DNA of 36,620 bases from contig CAKUOV010000024.1 of NCBI GenBank assembly GCA_934670115.1, positions 1 to 36,620 on the forward strand. Direction: 5' to 3'. Below the pieces are notes generated by a model. It ran no database searches and was not told where the DNA came from. It saw only the letters and a list, made by a program, of their open reading frames with translations. Of this stretch, positions 23,710 through 31,781 are shown piece by piece. Positions within the stretch are counted from its first letter, which is position 1. Each line of letters begins with the position of its first letter. The position numbers were made by a program, and so were the translations under genes. Source of the stretch: an uncultured Eggerthellaceae bacterium. Its GTDB lineage: Bacteria > Actinomycetota > Coriobacteriia > Coriobacteriales > Eggerthellaceae.

Positions 23710-24040
23710 CTCTCCTCCTTCAAAGATATGGGGCTTTTCTCGCGTTTTACTGCGGGCGCGCTTGATCGCGAATTCAAGCAAGCCGCTGCGCAGGGAAGCC
23801 CCTCTTTCCTCCATTACAGAATCGGCCTGATTCTTCTCGAGCGTCATATTATCGCAATGCTCTGCGACTTTCAAGCACTAAAGGTGACATTCTGCAGATG
23901 ATTGCGGGGCAATTAGGAAAAGGTTATGCGACAACGCGGGATTTCAAGGACGGCAGCGAGTATGGCCGCAAGGGAATTCATACAGCATGCGAAAAAAGCG
24001 ACGAAGCCTTTTCTCGTTGCTTTTGACTTTTTTCCGAAAA
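23710..24040. other. Upstream region of the exported molybdoenzyme operon, no gene seen
   Basis: 331 bases. The reading frame of the molybdoenzyme stays open to 23874 but lacks any family feature. A + strand frame from 23926 is not supported. No clear sigma-70 promoter was recognised; the true promoter may lie here or beyond the inverted repeat at 24041. Confidence 0.4.
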
Positions 24041-24195
24041 ACTGTCAAAAAATGCCAGTAAGTGTGACGGATCATCGCTGCAACAAAGTGATTTCAGGGT
24101 GCGGAAAAGCGTTTGCCCAGGTCGCCGTTCTCATCGAATGCACTTGCGCCGCGCTTTGGCCGGTTGCGCCACACTTACTCGAGTTTTTTGACAGT
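24041..24195. repeat. Isolated ~155-bp element with 26-base terminal inverted repeats
   Basis: Left arm ACTGTCAAAAAA-TGCC-AGTAAGTGTG (24041-24066) and right arm CACACTTACT-CGAG-TTTTTTGACAGT (24170-24195) pair for 22 of 26 positions around a ~103-base interior with no ORF. Each end reads TTTTTTGACAGTT outwards, containing a TTGACA box, but no good -10 follows on either side. It resembles a MITE or a long hairpin RNA; no second copy is in the window. Confidence 0.75.
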
Positions 24196-24224
24196 TATTT
24201 CAAAATATCTCAAATCGAGATCCT

Positions 24225-24253
24225 AAAAGGCGAAAAGACCCCGTGATTCTTTC
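24225..24253. repeat. Decayed mosaic repeat module D
   Basis: AAAAGGCGAAAAGACCCCGTG followed by diverged T-rich sequence; matches the left half of module D. The ~47-base spacer to module A at 24301 is similar to the D-A linker of the first cluster. Confidence 0.55.
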
Positions 24254-24300
24254 TTTTCCGCTCGGCCATCCAGCTTGCATCACGCACTCAACAAAGTAAA

Positions 24301-24414
24301 GGCGGCGGCAAGGGAACGATCCGACGTGCGACGCTTTGGATAAGCTGAGCGAGTCGCAAGCCCGAAGAAGCATTATCCAAGCGGAGTCCGTTCGGCGAAT
24401 CCCTTGCCGCCGCC
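24301..24414. repeat. Mosaic repeat module A, copy 4
   Basis: Outer arms GGCGGCGGCAAGGGAA and TCCCTTGCCGCCGCC, inner arms GCTTTGGATAA and TTATCCAAGC as in the other copies. The 24301-24512 cluster runs A-D-C with no B module. Confidence 0.85.
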
Positions 24415-24439
24415 GTGAGCATGCAGCAGATCACAAAAG

Positions 24440-24468
24440 ACTAAAAAGACCCTGTCACTTTTTCACCC
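24440..24468. repeat. Mosaic repeat module D, copy 3
   Basis: AAAAAGACCCTGTCAC followed by TTTTTCACC; one loop base differs from copies 1 and 2. It lies 13 bases from module C, which ends at the radical SAM gene. Confidence 0.7.
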
Positions 24469-24480
24469 CAAAAGCCGGAA

Positions 24481-24512
24481 TTGTTGACAAAAGGTGGGGT
24501 AATTTGTCAACA
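24481..24512. repeat. Mosaic repeat module C, copy 3, at the end of a radical SAM gene
   Basis: TTGTTGACAAA and TTTGTCAACA arms with the AGGTGGGGTAA loop. It lies two bases beyond the stop codon of the radical SAM gene (TAA at 24517-24515) and forms the 3' hairpin of that operon. Confidence 0.8.
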
Positions 24513-24514
24513 GG

Positions 24515-25834
24515 TTAGTGATGCAGATGGCGCAATTCTTCTTTGCACCAGGGCGGATACACGCGCTCGCCCGCGGAGTTCGTCAAGTGATACGAACAGA
24601 ACGGAATCGCGCGCCCATCGGGCATAGCAACAGTCATGGAGCACTCGCGCAAACGCTGGATATCCATGGTCCACGCATCCATGTAGTCCATGATCACAAT
24701 GGACAAGCCATCGCGCACATACACGTCCTTCTTCGCAAGAATGTCCAGGAACACGGAACCTTGCGGCGAATCGGGGCTGAAGCCCGCCGTGTATTCCTCG
24801 TAGCTCATGCGACGCGATGCCGGATAAAATCCGCTGGGATGCTCGGCGGCTTCCGCATCTTTCACCAGGAAAACGCCCATGTCGCACAAGGGGTTGCTTG
24901 TGCCTAGCGGCCAAATGTCGTACACATCCAGCAAGCCATCGGACTGCGCCGCAAGCTCTTGAATGACGTCGCCCGCGTTGATGTTGTCAACGAATTCCGT
25001 GTCAAAGCGTCCCGACGAAAACGCCGGCTGCAGCGCAAGACCCGCAATGACATCGGAGTTATCCATGGCGTAGCGCAGCACTTCGCCCAGCTGGTCAACA
25101 TTTAGACCCTCCAGAATGGTCATGCACAGCACCACTTGCACACCCGCTTGGCGGCAACGCTCGATGCACTTCAGCTTGATATCTAGGATATCGCGTCCGC
25201 ACGTTTCTTCGTACACCTTGCCCGTCAAGCCATCGAAGGACAGGAAGATACCGGTAATGCCCGCATCGCGCAGCTGTTCAATGTAGCCGTCGCGCGCAGC
25301 AATGACCAGGCCGTTTGTATTCAGCTCAACACCCCAAAAACCCATTTCGCGCGCCATGCGGATGATATCCATCAGGTCTTTGCGGCACGTGGGCTCGCCA
25401 CCGGTGATTTGCACGGCGCCATCGGTTCCCACGGCATCTGCAATCACTTGATACATAGCGCGAATCTCGTCGAGCGTGGGATCGTGCTTGTTCGTATCGG
25501 CACTCATGAAGCACACAGGGCACTTCAAGTTGCAGCTGGTAGTGACCTCGATTTCGATAAGCGTGCCGCGGCGCTCATGACGCGCGCACGTGCCGCACCC
25601 ATGCGGGCACGGAGCCGTGGCGGGCAACGTGTTACGCGGCGCGACCTTGGGCATGGCACCGCTTGTTATCCACTTGAAGTGCTCTTTTTCGGGCCAAACG
25701 CGCGTGGTGATGGGTCCATGCTCGGGGCAGGTGCGCGCCATGCGCACCACACCTTGGTCATCGGCGTAGATATCCGCCTTGAGCGATTTCAGACAATGCG
25801 GGCACAGCGCCAGCGTGTTATAGAGATGTTCCAC
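24515..25834 (-). CDS. Radical SAM enzyme with N-terminal Cys-rich ribbon (COG1964/MJ0619-like)
   Basis: About 439 residues. N-terminal ribbon 'CPHCLKS...' with a later 'CPEHG' (Cys11, 14 and 36), then 'CPHGCGTC', then the radical SAM CX3CX2C at Cys101-105-108 in 'CNLKCPVCFMSAD' and 'ITGGEPTCRKDL'. This architecture matches the COG1964 group, which includes archaeal methanopterin methylase-type (MJ0619) and tetraether synthase-like enzymes that act on unactivated carbons. Preferred start GTG at 25834, with AAAGGCG upstream; the ORF itself begins with an unsupported TTG at 25855. Last gene of the CCG/molybdoenzyme/glycosyltransferase operon, about 180 bases after the glycosyltransferase. The substrate is unknown; lipid or cofactor modification is a guess from relatives. 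Confidence 0.8.
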   Translation of the reverse strand: MEHLYNTLALCPHCLKSLKADIYADDQGVVRMARTCPEHGPITTRVWPEKEHFKWITSGAMPKVAPRNTLPATAPCPHGCGTCARHERRGTLIEIEVTTSCNLKCPVCFMSADTNKHDPTLDEIRAMYQVIADAVGTDGAVQITGGEPTCRKDLMDIIRMAREMGFWGVELNTNGLVIAARDGYIEQLRDAGITGIFLSFDGLTGKVYEETCGRDILDIKLKCIERCRQAGVQVVLCMTILEGLNVDQLGEVLRYAMDNSDVIAGLALQPAFSSGRFDTEFVDNINAGDVIQELAAQSDGLLDVYDIWPLGTSNPLCDMGVFLVKDAEAAEHPSGFYPASRRMSYEEYTAGFSPDSPQGSVFLDILAKKDVYVRDGLSIVIMDYMDAWTMDIQRLRECSMTVAMPDGRAIPFCSYHLTNSAGERVYPPWCKEELRHLHH

Positions 25835-26016
25835 GAAAAATCGCCTTTCGTCCAATCGTTCAAACTTCGAATCGCCTGTTCAGTGCTCCGTTTTGCAGCC
25901 TTAATCATCAGCCGCTGTACTCGCAGAGCCGCCGCATTGCCAGGTCTGCCAAAGCACCGCCCCACCAATCCCGCTGCGGCGCCAGCCACAGCCGAAGCGC
26001 CAAACGTCAAAGACGC

Positions 26017-26943
26017 CTACTCCGCCGCAGGCGTGCCTTCCTCTTCCCCTTCGGGGTAATAATGCGTGCCATCGGGGTTATCCAGATACTGGCGCGGGTC
26101 ATGCTCATCGTTGGGCGGCGTAGAAATGGTGATGCCCATGAAATCGACCCAGTCCAGCACACGCTGTGCCACGCGGATGGTCGGCTGATACTGAGCGGCG
26201 CGCTTCATGGCCTTCAGGCACGAAATGGCATGAGCCAGGTCGGTAACCTCGTCAACATCGGCGATGGGCGCAAAGTAAGCGCACGGAAGATTCTCGGCGT
26301 CGATCTTCTCAACGTAAGCATCCAGCGCGGGCTTGCCATCCAGGTTGTAGTAAACGCCCTGATGGTTGATGGGAGTATCGCAATGGAAACCCACAAGCGA
26401 CGTGCCGCATTCCTGGCACGGCGCCAAAACCACGCCCGGCGTACCTTGCGCACGGAAGTATTCGAGCCACTGGAAGCTTTGCGACAGATGATCCTTCGGC
26501 AACGTGGGAATATCGCCACCCACGGACACAATGCAGTCGTAACCCATGTCGAAAATCTGGCCGAACGCATCGTCGAAGTGGTCATCGAACGTTTTGCCAT
26601 GGTCGGTCACGTAATGGATCTCCATGGGCCACGGGCCAATTTCGTCGAACGTGTCTTTCATGAGCTGCAAGTGATCCTCAGGGCAGCCAATGAAGAAATC
26701 GTATTGAATCTTTTGCGCAGCAGGGTCGGCCGCAATTGCGTCATCGTTCGCATACTGAAGCTCAATCAGAGCATGCATGCACGTTTCGGCCACGTCGTAC
26801 AGACAGCGCTTGAAGAACTCGGCTGCCTGATTGTCATTCAAAAAACCGCCAAATTTCCTGGTCAAACGCGTTTTCACCTTTCCAGGAATGGGGGGCTTGC
26901 TAAACAGAAGCAATGCTTCTTTCTGTACCGCTTGCTCGGTCAT
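26017..26943 (-). CDS. DUF2064/TIGR04282-like GT-A glycosyltransferase
   Basis: 308 residues. The N-terminus 'LLLFSKPPIPGKVKTRLTRK' is the hallmark of this nucleotidyl/glycosyltransferase-like family, and 'VSVGGDIPTLPKDHLSQSF' carries the metal-binding GGD region. Some relatives sit in arsenosugar or phospholipid-sugar gene sets. The C-terminal ~100 residues ('ADVDEVTDLAHAISCL' onward) go beyond the usual ~200-residue domain, ending in an acidic tail. AAAGGAAG precedes the ATG, 12 bases after the molybdoenzyme stop. Its pairing with a COG1964-like radical SAM enzyme suggests building or decorating a small molecule or lipid, perhaps the substrate of the neighbouring molybdoenzyme. That link is inference. 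Confidence 0.8.
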   Translation of the reverse strand: MTEQAVQKEALLLFSKPPIPGKVKTRLTRKFGGFLNDNQAAEFFKRCLYDVAETCMHALIELQYANDDAIAADPAAQKIQYDFFIGCPEDHLQLMKDTFDEIGPWPMEIHYVTDHGKTFDDHFDDAFGQIFDMGYDCIVSVGGDIPTLPKDHLSQSFQWLEYFRAQGTPGVVLAPCQECGTSLVGFHCDTPINHQGVYYNLDGKPALDAYVEKIDAENLPCAYFAPIADVDEVTDLAHAISCLKAMKRAAQYQPTIRVAQRVLDWVDFMGITISTPPNDEHDPRQYLDNPDGTHYYPEGEEEGTPAAE

Positions 26944-26955
26944 ACGACTTCCTTT

Positions 26956-29406
26956 CTATTGCGCTTGCGTGCTCGCGTCCAGCTCAACTTCCGTCCACGG
27001 CGCGCCCGCATACGAGCGTCCCTCTTCATACGAGAAGGTCAACGGCTCGTCCGATTTCCAAATAACGCAGTCAATATTATTATACGACCACGTGCCAATC
27101 ATTTCCTCGCCTTCCGCGCGAGCGCACGAGGTAAGGCAGTTGATGTTGGATTCCCACATGCCGCCAAAGTCCGGCGCACCCGGCGTGTATTCCGGATGCC
27201 ACCAACCATAATCGGCGCTCAGCAGGTCATCGCGCATGTTTGCCAACTTCACCTGGAAACGCGCTTGACCGTTGTCGGTACCCAGATACACGCAATCGCC
27301 TGCCGCAAAGCCCAGCTTCTCGGCCGTAGCGGCGCTCATCTCAACCGCAGGAACGCTTACCTGCTTGCGAAACGCCGCGTTGTTGAAATACATGGACGCG
27401 TTATACGGCTGCTTGCGCGAACCGGTGACCAGCTTCAAGTGCGGACCCTTCAAAAGCGTATCACCCGTGCATAAAACAGCGGGTTCGCCCGGCAGGGGAA
27501 GACGCTGCCCGCCCAGCGCGGTTAGCTCTTCGCTTGCAAGCTCTACCAGGCCCGTTGACGTGCCAAAGCCTAGGTAGCGGCCCGATTCGTCCACGCGCAA
27601 ATGCTTGTAGTAATCGGGCTTGCGCGTGTAAATGCCCGTCTCGCAGTATTCTTCGTAGCTCATGCCCGCCGGCGCCAACGTGGTGCGTAGCGCATCCGCG
27701 AACGTCTCATCGGGCCAAAACTCCGCCTGCCCTAGGCGCAGGCCCAAAAGGCGGAAGAAGTCGTAATCAGTCTTGCGCTCGTAATACGGCTCAACCGCAG
27801 CCGGACCGCCATACCCGATGTTCGCCACGCCACCGTGCGCCTGGAACGTGGGGCGTTCCATGGCCTGCGCGGCCGGCAACACATAATCGGCAATCGAAGC
27901 CGTAATGGACATGAAGTAATCCAGCACCACAATCAAATCCAACGACATAAGCGCGTTGAACACGCGATGCGTATCGCCGTACGTCAACAGCGGGTTCGTG
28001 GCCTCCACAATCAGCGCGCGCACGGGATACGGTTCGCCAGTCTCCATGGCATGCAGCACGAAATCGGGGTGTGCCGCCGTAAGGTAGCGCTCAGGAAGCA
28101 CCTTGCCATCAATGCGCTCGGTGAACTGGCGAATGAACTCGAAGCCGGGGTAGCTTTGCAGCGGCGTGCCATCGGGGCGCAGCGAGTTCAAGCTGCGCGC
28201 ACGATGCTCAGGCGCCAGGTGGTCGGTCATTTCCAAATCAACTTCGGGCACGAAATCGCTCTTGTCCATAATCACACACGAGCCGGGCTTATCCAAGTTG
28301 CCGGTAATGGCGCGCAAGCAGCAAATTGCACGATGACAAGGGGAAACATTGCGTCCCACCTGGTCAATGCCGCGCCCGGAAACAAGGGCAGAAGCGCGAG
28401 CATTCGCAAACGCACGAGCTGCGAAATAAATGTCATCTTCGGAAACACCGCAGCGCGGCGCAGCAACGGCTGGCGGGAACGCCTTCACGTGCCGCGCCAG
28501 CTCATCAAAACCATGACACCACGTTTCAACGAACTCGTGGTCGTATAGATCTTCCTCGATTATCACATTGAGCAGACTCAACGCAAAAACAACATCGGTG
28601 CCGGGTAACACGGGAATCCAGCGTGCGGCAAGCGACGCCATGCGCGTATAGCACGGGTCAATGACCACGAGCGTTCCCATCTCTTCTTTCGAGTACTCGC
28701 GCAAGAACTGCCAAAACGATGAATTATCGGAATCGGCCGGGTTCGTGCCCCAAATGAACAGGCATTCCGTAAGTCCGGGGATAATATCGGCTTCCACCGT
28801 CCAGCCAAACGTAATGACGTCCATCCAGATGCGCGGGTTCCAGCAAATTTGCCCAATGCCCATGTTGTTCGGCGTGCCGAACAAGTTCAGGAAGCGATGC
28901 AACGGCCAAAACGACGTGTGCGGGCCGCCAATCATGGATGCAAGCGTTTCGGGGCCGTGTTTTTCCGCTAAATCTTGCAGGCGCTTTGCAATGTCATCGA
29001 GCGCTTCATCCCAGCTCACGCGCTGCCATGTATTGCTACCGCGGTCGCCCACGCGCTTCAAGGGGTAATTCACGCGATCGGGAGCATCGAGCGTTTGCAA
29101 GTTCATGCGCCAACGACGGCACCCCGCCAGCGTCTTCTCGCTGTACGGATACCGCGTGGGGTCCACTTTCAAGTCTACAATGCGACCGTTCTCCACCGTG
29201 GCAAGAAAGCCGCAAAGATAGCCGCAGAAGTGACAGTTCGTGCGTTTGACCTGGCGGTTCGGTTCTTCCTGACCGCCGTCTGCAGGCACATCTCCCGCTG
29301 CGACGCCGGCTGCGTCGTGCGCATCCGCAACAGCGCATTCACCGTCTGCGGCGCATTCCATGTTTTCATTCACATCGCGCTCAATCATGTTATCTTGCTC
29401 CTGCAT
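26956..29406 (-). CDS. Tat-less molybdopterin/tungstopterin oxidoreductase, cytoplasmic
   Basis: 816 residues. [4Fe-4S] motif Cys58-x2-Cys61-x3-Cys65-x30-Cys96, the last in the unusual 'GCRRW' instead of C-x-K/R-G. 'LFGTPNNMGIGQICWNPR' places Cys188 where Cys-ligated members (polysulfide/thiosulfate reductase, acetylene hydratase type) hold the metal. MGD blocks include 'FIWGTNPADSDNSSFWQF' and 'WIPVLPGTDVVFALSLLN'. There is no Tat signal; residues 1-52 are acidic and Ala-rich (AADGECAVADAHDAAGVAAG). No Fe-S wiring subunit or NrfD is adjacent; instead an HdrB-like CCG protein ends immediately before it (zero spacing). An alternative start at 29388 has a better AGGAG. Acetylene hydratase-like, redox-neutral chemistry is possible but unproved. 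Confidence 0.88.
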   Translation of the reverse strand: MQEQDNMIERDVNENMECAADGECAVADAHDAAGVAAGDVPADGGQEEPNRQVKRTNCHFCGYLCGFLATVENGRIVDLKVDPTRYPYSEKTLAGCRRWRMNLQTLDAPDRVNYPLKRVGDRGSNTWQRVSWDEALDDIAKRLQDLAEKHGPETLASMIGGPHTSFWPLHRFLNLFGTPNNMGIGQICWNPRIWMDVITFGWTVEADIIPGLTECLFIWGTNPADSDNSSFWQFLREYSKEEMGTLVVIDPCYTRMASLAARWIPVLPGTDVVFALSLLNVIIEEDLYDHEFVETWCHGFDELARHVKAFPPAVAAPRCGVSEDDIYFAARAFANARASALVSGRGIDQVGRNVSPCHRAICCLRAITGNLDKPGSCVIMDKSDFVPEVDLEMTDHLAPEHRARSLNSLRPDGTPLQSYPGFEFIRQFTERIDGKVLPERYLTAAHPDFVLHAMETGEPYPVRALIVEATNPLLTYGDTHRVFNALMSLDLIVVLDYFMSITASIADYVLPAAQAMERPTFQAHGGVANIGYGGPAAVEPYYERKTDYDFFRLLGLRLGQAEFWPDETFADALRTTLAPAGMSYEEYCETGIYTRKPDYYKHLRVDESGRYLGFGTSTGLVELASEELTALGGQRLPLPGEPAVLCTGDTLLKGPHLKLVTGSRKQPYNASMYFNNAAFRKQVSVPAVEMSAATAEKLGFAAGDCVYLGTDNGQARFQVKLANMRDDLLSADYGWWHPEYTPGAPDFGGMWESNINCLTSCARAEGEEMIGTWSYNNIDCVIWKSDEPLTFSYEEGRSYAGAPWTEVELDASTQAQ

Positions 29407-30462
29407 TTATTCATTCTCCGTCGCGGATGTTGCACCGGCTTCAGCCTCCGCCACAGCCGCACCCGCCGTTGCATCACCAGCATCGGCATTTGCAGCATCG
29501 CCGGCATCCGCCGCATCCGCAGCGCCGCCAAGCGCGACAAACGCGCGATTGCTTGCCTGCGCGCCCTCCTTATGAGGCACGTCATCAAACAAGAACCGCA
29601 GCTTCATGTACATATCTGCATGCGCCCAATCAATGCGCCAATTATAAAGAAGCTCCAGGTAATGGAACACGGGCACCTCGTGTTGCGCCACCGTTAGCTG
29701 GAACGAGCAGCTCACGCACGGCGTGATAATGGCCGAAGCACCCGCAGCAGCACTCTCGGAACCGCACAGCTGCGCGCATTTGTCAGCCGCGTCGAACTTT
29801 CCTGCCGCGCGCGGAAGCGATCCGCAGCACACGGACTTGCGCCCATGATGTGTCGCTTCGACCACGGGAAGATTCTCCGCCAAAAGACGCATACCTTCCG
29901 CAAATTCCCCTATCTCACGATCGGGACAGGAATCATGCGGGCAAAACACCACGTTATCGGGCGCCGCTCCTTCAGGATAACCCAGCGCCGCCACGCTTTG
30001 TGCCACGCCGAGATCAATACGATACCCCAAGCGCGCCAGCTCTTGCGGCAACACCACCACTTGAATGTCTTTCGTGGCAGGGTCGGCCGCACACGCGGCG
30101 CGCAATGCCGCAACGCAGTTCGGACATGCCGCCACCAGGCGTTTCACGCCCACCGCCTTCAAATGATCGCGGAACTGCTGCTCGAAATGCGCCCGCAGTT
30201 CATCGCCGCCCACCTCGTACGACAAAATTTTCCCGCAGCACAGAAGCGAGATTCCTTGCACGATTCCCGCTTGACGCAGCGTGTCATACACCGCTTGGAC
30301 CAGGGGCAACCCGTAATTGATAAAACTACAGCCAGGGAAAAACACCGACTCGCACGGAATGGGACCCGCCGATTTCTCCACATAGTGGCTTTGCAGGTAC
30401 GGATACCCGCACGCAACCGTGGCACCTGTAAGCACATCTTCAAATGAATACGTGGTCTCCAT
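29407..30462 (-). CDS. HdrB-like protein with two CCG domains
   Basis: 351 residues. Two CCG (cysteine-rich) domains: the first with Cys45, Cys75-Cys76 ('LLCCGKIL') and 'CPNC' (113, 116); the second with 'CPHDSC' (174, 179), Cys212-Cys213 ('SVCCGSLPRAAG') and 'CVSC' (249, 252). In HdrB such domains bind non-cubane [4Fe-4S] clusters that cleave disulfides or carry electrons. No HdrA or HdrC gene is nearby. The C-terminal ~40 residues are Ala/Asp/Gly repeats (AADAGDAANADAGDATAGAA). GGGGAAGGA precedes the ATG. First gene of the operon and directly abutting the molybdoenzyme, so it is probably its electron partner. Partner assignment is inferred. Confidence 0.85.
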   Translation of the reverse strand: METTYSFEDVLTGATVACGYPYLQSHYVEKSAGPIPCESVFFPGCSFINYGLPLVQAVYDTLRQAGIVQGISLLCCGKILSYEVGGDELRAHFEQQFRDHLKAVGVKRLVAACPNCVAALRAACAADPATKDIQVVVLPQELARLGYRIDLGVAQSVAALGYPEGAAPDNVVFCPHDSCPDREIGEFAEGMRLLAENLPVVEATHHGRKSVCCGSLPRAAGKFDAADKCAQLCGSESAAAGASAIITPCVSCSFQLTVAQHEVPVFHYLELLYNWRIDWAHADMYMKLRFLFDDVPHKEGAQASNRAFVALGGAADAADAGDAANADAGDATAGAAVAEAEAGATSATENE

Positions 30463-30540
30463 CGGATCCTTCCCCTTCCCTTTTCATCACTCCAAAATCT
30501 ACCAAATGCCCAGGTCATTTCCTAGATTTCGAAGTGATTC

Positions 30541-30610
30541 GCCGCGAACGCCACCTGCTGCGCGGCGCCAACAGCGCCGCGAACGCCACCTGCTCCGCGG
30601 CATCAACAGC
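30541..30610. repeat. Tandem duplication of a 35-base unit
   Basis: Two back-to-back units starting GCCGCGAACGCCACCTGCT (30541-30575, 30576-30610), differing at a few positions. They lie in the 326-base gap between the CCG gene and the NrfD gene at 30789, upstream of the CCG operon; besides the terminator at 30728 nothing else is recognisable there. Confidence 0.85.
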
Positions 30611-30727
30611 GCAGCACAGGAGCCGTCCCGCAAAACGCATGGCTCTTGACCAGACGCACTCGACGCCATAGCGCCCTAAAGAGCCGGCCTTAGCAAGCAA
30701 CCCCGCAAAAGCACACACCCGATTCTA

Positions 30728-30768
30728 GCAAAAAGGAGCCCGACTCGCAGCGTGAGTCAGGCCCCTTT
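30728..30768 (-). terminator. Intrinsic terminator of the molybdoenzyme/Fe-S/NrfD operon
   Basis: On the minus strand AAAGGGGCCTGACTC and GAGTCGGGCTCCTTT pair (15 positions, two mismatches) with a 7-base loop, then TTTTTGC. It sits 20 bases after the NrfD stop, so the CCG operon downstream needs its own promoter. Confidence 0.88.
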
Positions 30769-30788
30769 GAGTTAAGCCGAAAAACGTC

Positions 30789-31781
30789 TTAGTAGATGTT
30801 CTCGCCGTCAGCCCACTTCGTCATGAATTCCGTACCGGGCTGCTTCAGACGGCTGAAGTACCTGGTCTCGCCAGGAATCTCCGCGCGGTCGTCGGTGAAC
30901 ACGATAAGGAAGCGAAGCAGCAAGCCGCCGCACAGAGCCAGCACAGCAGCGGGCGTGCTCATGCCAATGATGTTCAGCAACAGCGGAAGCACCAGACCAC
31001 AGCACACCATGCCCAGCCAGAACAGCGGAGCGTAAGAGCCGCGCACCCAGCGAGCAGCTGCGTCGTGAGCAACCTTGTTGCCCGCGCACATCAGCGACAG
31101 CACCAGAAGCAACAGCACAGTCAGCTCGGCAAGAATCAAAATGATGTCCAGCGTGTGCAGCAGCTCGTGAATCTCAAAGCCAACGAACGCAATGGCAGCC
31201 TGACCAAAGATGCCCACGTTCGGGTACAGACCCGTGAAGCCCAGGCACAGCATGGTACAAGCGCATGCGGTGGACAGAGCGGAAACCGTGAACAGCACCG
31301 GCAGTGCCGGGGTTGCCCAGAAGGAGTGAGCCTTCAGGGTAGAGAACAGAATGCCGGTGTAGAGCATGATGCAGAAACCAGCAAGGCCGGCCAGCGCCAG
31401 GTTAAGCACGCGGAACGTGGCAAAGAAACCTGCCAGCGGCGCAATCCATTCCCACGGCAGATAAGAAATCCACCAGAACAGGCCAAAAATCAGCGCAACG
31501 CACAGCAAGCGCGCGCCGTGACCGATAACCGAGGTCATCGAGTTGAAGAACACGTACACGAACGCGTAGTGCTGACCCAGCTCGAAAACCAGCAAGAAGC
31601 AGCCAACAGCCAGCCACACCAGCGCAAAGAACGTCGGCCAAGCCAGCGCAGAACCAACCAGAGCAGCTTGCTCGGGCATAACAAAGAACGAAAGCACAGC
31701 GGCCAAGAAGAACATGCCGCCGCCCATACCACCAAGGAACAGATAGGTGGCAATGGGCCATTCCCAATAATGATGACGCAT
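30789..31781 (-). CDS. NrfD/PsrC-family membrane subunit (second complex)
   Basis: 330 residues, about nine hydrophobic segments. The N-terminus 'MRHHYWEWPIATYLFLGGMG' is classic for PsrC/NrfD, followed by 'LVFELGQHYAFVYVFFN' and 'STLKAHSFWATPALPVLFTV'. It overlaps the Fe-S subunit stop by one base (TAATG type) and is followed by a strong terminator. It should link quinone with the Fe-S subunit of the third molybdoenzyme. Distinct from the 403-residue NrfD of the exported complex. Confidence 0.92.
   Translation of the reverse strand: MRHHYWEWPIATYLFLGGMGGGMFFLAAVLSFFVMPEQAALVGSALAWPTFFALVWLAVGCFLLVFELGQHYAFVYVFFNSMTSVIGHGARLLCVALIFGLFWWISYLPWEWIAPLAGFFATFRVLNLALAGLAGFCIMLYTGILFSTLKAHSFWATPALPVLFTVSALSTACACTMLCLGFTGLYPNVGIFGQAAIAFVGFEIHELLHTLDIILILAELTVLLLLVLSLMCAGNKVAHDAAARWVRGSYAPLFWLGMVCCGLVLPLLLNIIGMSTPAAVLALCGGLLLRFLIVFTDDRAEIPGETRYFSRLKQPGTEFMTKWADGENIY

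Noticed and set aside
20989..23901. 970-codon open frame on the + strand opposite the exported molybdoenzyme
   Set aside because: Fully antisense to a well-supported gene; composition is His/Arg/Val rich with no domain, and long antisense frames are expected from the biased codon use here.
23926..24246. 106-codon + strand frame across the isolated inverted repeat
   Set aside because: It spans the inverted repeat and a decayed D module, has no domain and no clear ribosome site.
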